From contig JAPPKD010000377.1 in assembly GCA_028820215.1 (NCBI GenBank), positions 1 to 38,649 on the forward strand: a stretch of 38,649 nt of DNA, in the 5' to 3' direction. This document shows positions 32,555 to 38,649 of this stretch, piece after piece. Source of the stretch: Spirochaetaceae bacterium (GTDB lineage: Bacteria > Spirochaetota > Spirochaetia > SZUA-6 > Bin103). The translations under genes and the position numbers were made by a program. The notes under the pieces were generated by a model. That model was given only the letters and a program-made list of their open reading frames with translations. It was not told where the DNA came from and did not search any database. Position 1 is the stretch's first letter; each line of letters starts with the position of its first letter.

Positions 32555-33577
32555 ATGAATATCCTTATCACCGGCATCACCGGCCGCATCGGCGCCAACA
32601 TCGCCCGCCATTTCCTTGCACACGGGCACGCAGTGCGCGGCTTCGTCTGGCCGGAGGACCGCCAGAGCGCCAAGCTGCGGCAGCTCGGCGCGGAGATCTT
32701 CGAGGGCGACCTGGCCCGCTCCGCGGACGTGAACGCCGCGATCGCCGGGCAGGAGGTGATCCTGCACCTGGGCGCCGCCTTTCAGGCCGGCGGCCCGTTC
32801 ACGCCGGAGCAGTATATCGACACCAACGTCAAGGGCACCTTCAACGTGCTTCAGGCCGCCTCCGGCCTGGGTTCCTCGCTCCGGCACGTGATCGTCTCAA
32901 GCACCGACGCGACCATGGACAAGTACCCGGAGGACGGCATCGAGAAGCCGATCGGCATCGACACGCTGCCGCTGGACACCACCGGCTGGTACGGGTACAG
33001 CAAGATCCTCACCGAGCATCTGGTGGACCGCTACGTCCGGGACGAAGGCATGCCGGCGACCGTGTTCCGCTACAGCTTCGCCTTCGGCGCCGGCGAGATG
33101 CTCACCTTCCCGCAGTTCCACCTGCGGACCTTCATCGATCAACTCGAAGCGAGCTCCGATCCTGACGCGCCGGAGGTGCTCGCGGCCATGCGCGCGGCCT
33201 ATGCCGGCGAGCCCCACCTGATCGTCGCCCGCGACCGCCACGGACGGCCGTGGAAGAAGCACACGGTGGAGGTGCGGGACATCGTGCACGCCTACGAGCG
33301 CGCCACGGGCAACGCGAACACGTTCGGCAAGGTCTACCAGCTCGGCTCGGGCCGGCCGATCACCTGGGACACCGTCGTCCCCTACCTGGCCGAGCGGCTC
33401 GGCGCCCCCTGCTCGACCTTCGACCTGCCGGTCACGCCGACCTACTACGAGCACGACCTGTCGGCGGCTCGCCGGGACTTCGGCTACGACCCGCCGTTCT
33501 CGTACCGGCAGATGATCGACGACGCGGTGCGCTTCGCCCGCGACGGCGCCAGCGACATCATCGCCACGAAGCTCTGA
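32555..33577 (+). CDS. NAD-dependent epimerase/dehydratase (extended SDR)
   Basis: The 340-residue extended short-chain dehydrogenase has the nucleotide motif GITGRIG at residues 7-13, the catalytic Tyr146-X-X-X-Lys150 in GWYGYSK, and Ser115/116 in VIVSST. The C-terminal half is the substrate-binding part. Members act on nucleotide sugars or other hydroxy compounds. ATG 32555 is chosen because the Rossmann strand begins immediately; the frame is open far upstream but overlaps the DJ-1 gene. The next gene overlaps its stop as CTGA. Confidence 0.88.
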   Translation: MNILITGITGRIGANIARHFLAHGHAVRGFVWPEDRQSAKLRQLGAEIFEGDLARSADVNAAIAGQEVILHLGAAFQAGGPFTPEQYIDTNVKGTFNVLQAASGLGSSLRHVIVSSTDATMDKYPEDGIEKPIGIDTLPLDTTGWYGYSKILTEHLVDRYVRDEGMPATVFRYSFAFGAGEMLTFPQFHLRTFIDQLEASSDPDAPEVLAAMRAAYAGEPHLIVARDRHGRPWKKHTVEVRDIVHAYERATGNANTFGKVYQLGSGRPITWDTVVPYLAERLGAPCSTFDLPVTPTYYEHDLSAARRDFGYDPPFSYRQMIDDAVRFARDGASDIIATKL

Positions 33578-34410
33578 GCCCGCTCCTCACGCTGGTCCCG
33601 GCGCTGGAGATCCAGCGCGGGCTCTACGACCTGCCGCACGGCGCGCAGCGCTTTCGCGCCTACCTGGACGCGATGACCGGCGGGCGCGGCGACCTGAAGC
33701 TGCCACTGCCGCTGTTCAACCCGATGGGCAAGGGCCACGTCGCCGCCATGCTCGACCGGCTCATCGGCGCCCGTGCCGAGGACACGGCGCGCGAGGCGCT
33801 GGCGCGGGTGGCGGACCGGCTGTCCGAGGACGCGCTCGGGGGCGCGGCACGGGTCGCGCTGGTGGTGGCCGACGACTCGGGCGGCGGCTGGACCGACCGA
33901 TTCCTGTCGGACGAGCAGGTCCGCTTCCAGGGCCGGGCGCTCCGCAAGCGAGGCTGGGCCGTCGCTGTCCTCTGGACGGGGGATCCGCCCCACGCGCACG
34001 CCCCGGAACGGATCGAGGCCGCCACGGTCGAGGCGGTGTATCGACTCGCCTATCAGCGCAGGCACGGCGAGCCGCGGCTGCTGCGCGACCGCCTGCTGCA
34101 GGAAGGGCTGGCGGCACGCTTCGGCGGGACGCCCGAGCACCGGCTGGCCGATTCCGCAACGGCGCTCACGGCGAAGGTGGTGGGCAGGCACCTCGACGCC
34201 GACCGGTTCGACACCTGCTTCGCGTGCCTCTACGGCGACGATGGCGCCCGCCGGGCAGGATACGATCCGCTCGGACTCCCGCCCTGGGCCGGCTTCGGTT
34301 TCGGCGCCGAAGCGGTGACCAGCGCCGGCTGCGATCCCCTACACGCGCTCTCGACCGGTCCAGCTACGGCGGTGCCGCTGCTCCGCGGCCAGCCCGAAGA
34401 CACGGACTGA
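33574..34410 (+). CDS. Unrecognised soluble protein coupled to the epimerase
   Basis: The protein has 278 residues if translated from CTG 33574, which overlaps the epimerase stop as CTGA. The next ATG in frame is at 33673, well inside the apparent domain. Features include LYDLPHGAQRFRAYLDAMTGG, LPLPLFNPMGKGHVAAMLDRLIG, the strand ARVALVVADDSGGGWTDRF, ALRKRGWAVAVLWTG, and a Cys-containing DTCFACLYGDDG near the C-terminus. No signal peptide or membrane segment is seen. I do not recognise the family, and no function is assigned. Composition and codon use match its neighbours, so it is a real gene. Confidence 0.7.
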   Translation: MSPLLTLVPALEIQRGLYDLPHGAQRFRAYLDAMTGGRGDLKLPLPLFNPMGKGHVAAMLDRLIGARAEDTAREALARVADRLSEDALGGAARVALVVADDSGGGWTDRFLSDEQVRFQGRALRKRGWAVAVLWTGDPPHAHAPERIEAATVEAVYRLAYQRRHGEPRLLRDRLLQEGLAARFGGTPEHRLADSATALTAKVVGRHLDADRFDTCFACLYGDDGARRAGYDPLGLPPWAGFGFGAEAVTSAGCDPLHALSTGPATAVPLLRGQPEDTD

Positions 34411-34433
34411 ACGGGCGCCGGGCCGACCGCAGG

Positions 34434-34745
34434 TCAGTCCTGCTCGGCCTTCTGGATGAACTTCTGCTTGGCGAAGTCGCTCACGCCTTCGGCGGCCTTG
34501 GCCGCCTGCTCCCACTCGCCCCGCTTCTCGTGGTAGTGCATGGCCTTGTACGGCTCGGAGTCCTCCGCCAACTCGCCCGTGGTGCCGATGTTCGGCGAGG
34601 CGAACGTGTGGGTGGAGTAGTCGCGCGGCGCCTCGGCGCCGCAGTCCGGGCACGGTGTCCGGGCGGCGTCCGGGCTGTCCGAGCTGAACAGCAGCTTCTC
34701 GAACAGCCGCTCGCAGGTCCTGCATCGATAGACGTATACCGGCAT
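34434..34745 (-). CDS. FmdB-like zinc ribbon protein
   Basis: The 103-residue protein has the FmdB/CxxC regulatory-type zinc ribbon at its N-terminus: Cys8-X-X-Cys11 in YRCRTCERLFEK and Cys32-X-X-Cys35 in TPCPDCGAEA. The C-terminal half (residues 55-103) is charged and helical, with GEWEQAAKAAEGVSDFAKQKF, longer than minimal FmdB proteins. Function is not established; members are small cytosolic proteins. The gene stands alone, convergent with the preceding gene. Confidence 0.85.
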   Translation of the reverse strand: MPVYVYRCRTCERLFEKLLFSSDSPDAARTPCPDCGAEAPRDYSTHTFASPNIGTTGELAEDSEPYKAMHYHEKRGEWEQAAKAAEGVSDFAKQKFIQKAEQD

Positions 34746-34893
34746 GGGTCTGGTTCAGAACGCGAACGCACGATAGCACACCAGGAGCGGTTCTGACGGC
34801 GTCCCGCTGATCGGGTTCGTATTGAAGCAGCAGCGACACGCGTGCGTTGTCAACGACAGAAGACGCGCCGATTCCTGCGAATGACGGGTCACG

Positions 34894-34922
34894 GTGACGC
34901 GGGGCCCGCTGACCGGTAGGAT
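34894..34922 (+). promoter_or_regulatory. Candidate promoter of the coiled-coil protein gene
   Basis: GTGACG at 34894-34899 and TAGGAT at 34917-34922 are separated by 17 bases, about 37 bases before the proposed start. It is a moderate match to the sigma-70 pattern. The rest of the 34746-34959 gap holds nothing else I recognise. Confidence 0.35.
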
Positions 34923-34959
34923 CCCGTCACGGAGCGGGAGGCGCGCAGGAGAGGTGTAC

Positions 34960-35319
34960 GTGAACGCGGACTCGATAGCGATCGTCGTAGCGATCATCGC
35001 AGCGGCAATCGCCCTGGGCACCACCAACCTCGCCTCGATACGCGGCGTTCGCCGCGAAGTAAGCGGCCTGCGCAATGAATTGAGAGCCGTGGAGGGCGGG
35101 TTGCGCAGCGACATGAAGGCCATGGAAGACGGACTCCGCAGCGACATGAAGGCCATGGAAGGCAGGCTTCGGGACGAGATGCACGTCGGTTTCAAGGAGC
35201 TCACTTCCCGGGTCATCAACGTCGGCGACCGGCTCTCCAAGGTCGAGGGGATCATCGAGGGGATGTTCTGGGGCGCGCGCAACCAGCCGGCGGACAGGCC
35301 GGGGGAAGGAGCCGCGTAA
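34960..35319 (+). CDS. Membrane-anchored coiled-coil protein with internal tandem repeat
   Basis: The 119-residue protein has one N-terminal membrane segment (SIAIVVAIIAAAIALGTTNLA, residues 5-25). A coiled coil follows from about residue 30 to 100, with LRNELRAVEGGLRSDMKAMEDG, then LRSDMKAMEGRLRDEM. The repeat unit is 11 residues, and the DNA holds a 25-base identical stretch at 35104-35128 and 35137-35161 (period 33), a likely site of copy-number change. GTG 34960 is supported by AGGAGAGG at 34947-34954; GTG 34954 is an alternative. No enzymatic domain is present. It may be a structural or scaffold protein, and the family was not recognised. Confidence 0.7.
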   Translation: MNADSIAIVVAIIAAAIALGTTNLASIRGVRREVSGLRNELRAVEGGLRSDMKAMEDGLRSDMKAMEGRLRDEMHVGFKELTSRVINVGDRLSKVEGIIEGMFWGARNQPADRPGEGAA

Positions 35320-35361
35320 CAGCGCGTCGGCGCTGACCCCAACTCACCCGCGCGCTCGTCC

Positions 35362-36987
35362 TCACGCTCCCGAGACGGAGGGCTCCTTGGTCGCCAAGCG
35401 ATACCAGACGTGGTCGAAGTTCGGGCCTGACACGAAACCGGTCACATGAGTGCGCCGCGCGATCTGGTCGGTCTGCTGGAACATGACCACGTAGGGTCCC
35501 TCGGCCTGCAGGCGCCGCTGCAGGTCGAAGTAGAGCAACTTGCGCCGCTCCGGGTCGAGCTCGTCACGCGCCTCGACCACCGCCGCGTTCACGTCGTCCC
35601 GCGCCCACGCGTTGCGCCACGCAAGCACGCCGGTGAGTCCGGCCTCCGGGCGATTGTCCGGGTTGCGCGCGAACGCGTCGGCATTGGCGTGCGGGTCGAC
35701 GTAGTCGGGCGACCAGGGGGCGAGGATCAGCTCGTGCTCCCGTGCCCGGTACCGCGGCCAGAGCTCCGCGCCCTCTTGTGTCACGACCTGCGCCTGGACG
35801 CCGATCCGGGCCAGCGTCTGCCGGACCGCCTCCGCGATCGCCGGGTACGGCGGGCTGTCGAGCGTGTCGAGCCGCACCGCCAAGCCGCCGCCGTGCCCCG
35901 CCTGCGCGAGTAGCGACGAGGCTCGCGGGAGGTCGAGCCGGTACGGCGTCTCCGTGTAGGCCGCCCACAGCCCCCGCGGCCAGAACGCCTGGTGGACGAT
36001 GAACTGGCCGGCCAGGAAGGACTCCACCATGCCGTGGTAGTCGACCGCGTGCCGCAGCGCGTGCACCACCCGGTCGTCGCCGAGGATCGGATGCGAGGCG
36101 TTCGCCGCCAGGTACACGACCACGCCCTTCGGATGGTCGTCGACGGCGACCTCGACGTTGCCGGCAAGGGCGGCGACCAGCTCGGGCGTGAGATCGCACG
36201 CCACGTCGACCTCGCCTGCCTCCAGCAGCCGCCGCTGCGCCCGCGGCTCGCTCACGTGGCGAAGGACCACGCGCTGCACACCGGGCGGGCCGCGACGGTG
36301 GCCGGGGTTCGCTTCCAGGACCACGGCATCCCCGGCCTTCCAACTCGAGACCCGGAACGGACCGGAGCCGGCGCTGTTGGTCTGCAGCCAGCCGCTGCCC
36401 AGGTCTCCGTCCCGCTCGTGTGCCAGGACGAGCTCCCGGTCGACCACCGAGGCCACGCCGGCGGACAGCGCATTGAGGACCAGACCGGGCGAGAAGCCTT
36501 CCGCGATGGTGATGCGGACGCGACGGTCGTCGACCACTTCGATGAGCTCGCCGACGTTGTCCGCGTTCCAGCCGAACTGGGTGACGATGAACGACGGCGA
36601 CCGGTCGAGGAGCACCGCGCGCTCCAGCGAGAACTCCACGTCCTCCGGGCGCACCGGGTTGCCGGAATGGAACGTGAGTCCGTCGCGGATACGGAAGGTG
36701 ACGGTCCTGCCGTCGTCGCTCACCGCATGGCTCTCGGCGACGCCGCCGGTCAGCACGGTCGGATCCTCCGGCTCGAACGTCATGATGCGGTCGTAGACGT
36801 TGGCGAGCAGCTCGCCCGTGGTGAGCTCGAATGCCTCCGCGGGATCCAACGTGATGATGTCCGAGATGTCCTTCGCCATCACCAGGGCGTCCGCCGGCAT
36901 CTCGGCCTGTGCAGGAACGGCGGCCAGGGCAAGTAATCCCAGCAGGACCATACAGGGGCCCGCGAAGCGGTATCCGGACGGGTGCAA
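35362..36987 (-). CDS. ABC transporter solute-binding protein, family 5 (peptide/opine type)
   Basis: About 541 residues from TTG 36987. A signal peptide (MVLLGLLALAAVPAQA, cleaved before EMPADA) leads into the SBP_bac_5 fold: ITLDPAEAFELTTGELLANVYDRI, then GRTVTFRIRDGLTFHSGNPVRPEDVEFSLER, SAGSGPFRV, and QAFWPRGLW. The C-terminal lobe includes YFDLQRRLQAEGPYVVMFQ. Members bind oligopeptides, dipeptides, nickel or opines outside the membrane. The frame is open to an ATG at 37107, but that would put 57 residues before the hydrophobic core. TTG 36987 has AGAGGAG close by, and ATG 36951 is also possible. No permease or ATPase partner lies in the window. Confidence 0.87.
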   Translation of the reverse strand: MHPSGYRFAGPCMVLLGLLALAAVPAQAEMPADALVMAKDISDIITLDPAEAFELTTGELLANVYDRIMTFEPEDPTVLTGGVAESHAVSDDGRTVTFRIRDGLTFHSGNPVRPEDVEFSLERAVLLDRSPSFIVTQFGWNADNVGELIEVVDDRRVRITIAEGFSPGLVLNALSAGVASVVDRELVLAHERDGDLGSGWLQTNSAGSGPFRVSSWKAGDAVVLEANPGHRRGPPGVQRVVLRHVSEPRAQRRLLEAGEVDVACDLTPELVAALAGNVEVAVDDHPKGVVVYLAANASHPILGDDRVVHALRHAVDYHGMVESFLAGQFIVHQAFWPRGLWAAYTETPYRLDLPRASSLLAQAGHGGGLAVRLDTLDSPPYPAIAEAVRQTLARIGVQAQVVTQEGAELWPRYRAREHELILAPWSPDYVDPHANADAFARNPDNRPEAGLTGVLAWRNAWARDDVNAAVVEARDELDPERRKLLYFDLQRRLQAEGPYVVMFQQTDQIARRTHVTGFVSGPNFDHVWYRLATKEPSVSGA

Positions 36988-37137
36988 GGCTCCTCTGGAG
37001 CCCTCGCGTTCCAGCCGGCCCTTCGACCGGCCTCGTACTTCGACGCGGTCCCAGATAACGTGATCGCCCACCAATGACTCGGCGATCAACACTCCTCTCC
37101 ACTTCATGTACTCACTGCTGGCTTGATCCGGGACGGC

Positions 37138-37554
37138 TCAGTCTTCGATGAGACGTTTCCCCATGCTCACGACATCGTCCTCCGAGTAGCCGATCGACCG
37201 GTAGAAGGAGACGACGTCCGCATTCGATCGCCTGATCTGCAGATTGACCTTGGGACAACCCATCTCCCGCAAACGCGCCTCTGCCTCACTCATCAGGGTG
37301 CGCCCGAGGCCCCGCTTCCGGCAGTCCGCCGCGACGGCCAGGTAGTTGACCCAGCCGCGATGGCCCTCATACCCCACCATCATCGTCGCCACCAGCCGGC
37401 CATCCAGCGATCCGACCAGGAACAGGTCTCGCTGGACACCCAGCTTGCGGCGGATGTCCTTCACCGGGTCGTTCCACGGCCTGACCAGCCCGCACGCCCG
37501 CCACAGGGCCACCACGGCGTCCTGATCGGACTCCCGGTATGGGCGGATCTCCAT
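37138..37554 (-). CDS. GNAT family acetyltransferase, YpeA-like
   Basis: The 138-residue protein opens MEIRPYRESDQDAVVALWRACGLVRPWNDP and has the acetyl-CoA loop VAADCRKRGLGRTLMSEAEARL. The C-terminus VNLQIRRSNADVVSFYRSIGYSEDDVVSMGKRL matches the YpeA group closely. The start ATG 37554 has GAGAGG 8 bases upstream; an earlier in-frame start at 37578 is less well supported. It is 30 bases past the binding-protein frame. Substrate unknown. Confidence 0.87.
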   Translation of the reverse strand: MEIRPYRESDQDAVVALWRACGLVRPWNDPVKDIRRKLGVQRDLFLVGSLDGRLVATMMVGYEGHRGWVNYLAVAADCRKRGLGRTLMSEAEARLREMGCPKVNLQIRRSNADVVSFYRSIGYSEDDVVSMGKRLIED

Positions 37555-37597
37555 TTCATTTACCTCTCGCCGGTGCATCCGGACGACTCAGGACCAC

Positions 37598-38107
37598 TCA
37601 AGCGCCCTGCTCGTCGGTCGCCGGCATCCACGACTCCACGTAGTCGTCTCCCAGCCTCAGTCGCGTCAGATACAGCACCTGGCCCGTGTGGAGCTCAAGG
37701 TGGCACATGGTCTCGTAGATCGCATCCAGGGTCATGGTGTCGAATCCCTGGATTCTCCTGGGTGCGAGAAGATCGGAGACGCCGATACCAGAGTAGACTT
37801 CCCTTACTCGATCGAGAACGCCGTTGAACTCGGCCTGGAGTTCATCCTTGGGGACTCGCTCCAGGACGTGAAATTCACTGGGACGATCCCGCACATCCGG
37901 CTCGCCGCCCATCGCCGAGATCGCCCATTGGCGCAGATTGCCCATCAAGTGCTGGATGATCACGCCGATCGCATTGCAGCCAACTCGCGGCGCCCACCAT
38001 ACATCCTCGGTCCTCAGTTGATCGAGGCAATGGTTGATCTTGTCCCGTGCATGTTCGATCTGGTACCCGGATCTCGCCACGAATGCCAGTGACACGTCGC
38101 CTCTCAT
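37598..38107 (-). CDS. DinB/DUF1572-like protein
   Basis: The 169-residue four-helix protein of the DinB/YfiT type has metal-ligand candidates His in VIIQHLMGNL and the HxxxH pair in ETMCHLELHTGQVLYL. Such proteins include bacillithiol or other thiol transferases and uncharacterised stress proteins. ATG 38107 is chosen because GAGGAGAG lies 5 bases upstream. The frame runs on upstream in a nucleotidyltransferase remnant, but DinB proteins normally begin at this helix. The C-terminal LRLGDDYVESWMP is intact. Confidence 0.8.
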   Translation of the reverse strand: MRGDVSLAFVARSGYQIEHARDKINHCLDQLRTEDVWWAPRVGCNAIGVIIQHLMGNLRQWAISAMGGEPDVRDRPSEFHVLERVPKDELQAEFNGVLDRVREVYSGIGVSDLLAPRRIQGFDTMTLDAIYETMCHLELHTGQVLYLTRLRLGDDYVESWMPATDEQGA

Positions 38108-38506
38108 GCATCTCTCCTCGGCTCGATGGTCACGGCCCGACACCGCGTCGTCCGCCTTCGTGGAGCCCGGGCGCAGATCGGGGCATGGTCTGGCAGCACG
38201 CAGCGCTCGCGCCGTCCGGTCGAGCTCCACCAGTATGTCAAAGCGCCGGGAAATGGCCTCGGGCGACATGTCCCGTGACACGCCACGACTCCTGCCCTTG
38301 GCCCTGCCCGCACCGCTCACGGCGCGCTCTCGAGCTGTTCGACGTCGCCCCAGATCCTGATAGCGTCCGGCTATCGGCAGATCTATATCGCGAGTAAGCC
38401 GTGGATATCCATGCAGGACCACAGCCATCCCTCCGCATAGAGCGTACGGCACGTCGGCTCGGCTCAATGCACCAACGACGCCGAAGAGCTCCTGCTTCAG
38501 GTCCAT
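38108..38506 (-). pseudogene. Nucleotidyltransferase (MNT/AbiEii-like) remnant with internal deletion
   Basis: The frame starts MDLKQELFGVVGALSRADVPYALCGGMAVVLHGYPRLTRDIDL, a standard nucleotidyltransferase opening with the GG and D-X-D region. It then passes straight to AGRYQDLG and DMSPEAISRRFDILVEL, which belong near the C-terminus of such proteins. Roughly 80 residues between, including the third catalytic acid, are absent. No stop separates it from the DinB-like gene, giving a read-through frame of 302 codons. Upstream the same frame stays open without a start to the window edge. It is probably a decayed antitoxin-type gene. Confidence 0.6.
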
Positions 38507-38649
38507 TGACAGACGCTGATCCCCTGCTTCCAGTTTGTCAACTCGCCATGGTGATCGCTTATGCGTTCCGACTTGGTTACGGCAACGCTTGCGACTCTCC
38601 TTAGAAACAAGCAGAATCAGGCAGTCTCCGGGACCAAGTTGAAGCCGAG

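Noticed and set aside
1..38649. CRISPR arrays, tRNA, rRNA and riboswitches
   Set aside because: No regularly spaced direct repeats with unique spacers and no recognisable RNA gene or aptamer sequence were seen.

Overview
This is a high-GC bacterial accessory or metabolic region with no rRNA, tRNA or CRISPR that I could recognise. The gene content suggests a free-living or host-associated heterotroph. It includes paired LplB/YtcP-type sugar permeases, several Gfo/Idh/MocA oxidoreductases, xylose-isomerase-like TIM barrels and phytanoyl-CoA-dioxygenase-like enzymes. I associate that mix with high-GC environmental Spirochaetes-like genomes, but this is an inference from content and no phylogenetic marker is present.

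Layout. 1-2.2 kb: remnant of a family-20 glycosidase, then two sugar ABC permeases. 2.2-6.1 kb: a fused pyrimidine-dimer-glycosylase-like/DUF1722 protein, a TehB-like methyltransferase, oligopeptidase B (probably CTG-started) and a small membrane-anchored winged-helix protein. 6.2-14.3 kb: carbohydrate or organic-acid catabolism genes (three Gfo/Idh/MocA enzymes, one TIM barrel, one PhyH enzyme whose iron motif reads H-G-G, one amidohydrolase). These are interrupted by an orphan Xre antitoxin with a decayed toxin, a D-aminopeptidase and a DUF6883/DUF4926 pair. 14.3-20.0 kb: a minus-strand operon of two tandem paralogous ABC exporters, a transglutaminase-like protein, an acetyltransferase and a small P-loop kinase. 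20.0-21.8 kb: an IS1182-family element inserted just upstream of that operon. 21.8-22.0 kb: a patch of short palindromes.

22.0-29.6 kb: an ECF sigma factor fused in frame to an unrecognised 290-residue domain, a second PhyH enzyme, hicBA, an SRPBCC protein, and a tightly overlapping chain (MocR regulator, adenosine-deaminase fragment, alpha/beta hydrolase, AraC regulator). The chain is divergent from a PPOX-family flavoprotein, with two direct repeats matching the MocR half-site in between. 29.7-34.4 kb: a second sugar-type cluster (two TIM barrels, GNAT, DJ-1/PfpI, NAD-dependent epimerase, and an unrecognised protein that also appears to start at CTG). 34.4-38.6 kb: FmdB-like zinc ribbon, membrane coiled-coil protein, family-5 solute-binding protein, GNAT, DinB-like protein and an internally deleted nucleotidyltransferase remnant running off the window.

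Themes. Many genes are joined by 4-base start/stop overlaps, including two of the unusual CTGA form. At least four genes are decayed remnants (GH20, HigB-like toxin, adenosine deaminase, nucleotidyltransferase), and one IS is present, so the region looks to be undergoing turnover. The observations I find most worth following are the sigma-factor fusion, which has its own internal Shine-Dalgarno and ATG at the join, the PhyH enzyme lacking the iron-binding carboxylate, the repair-like fusion at 2.2 kb, and the exporter/transglutaminase operon.
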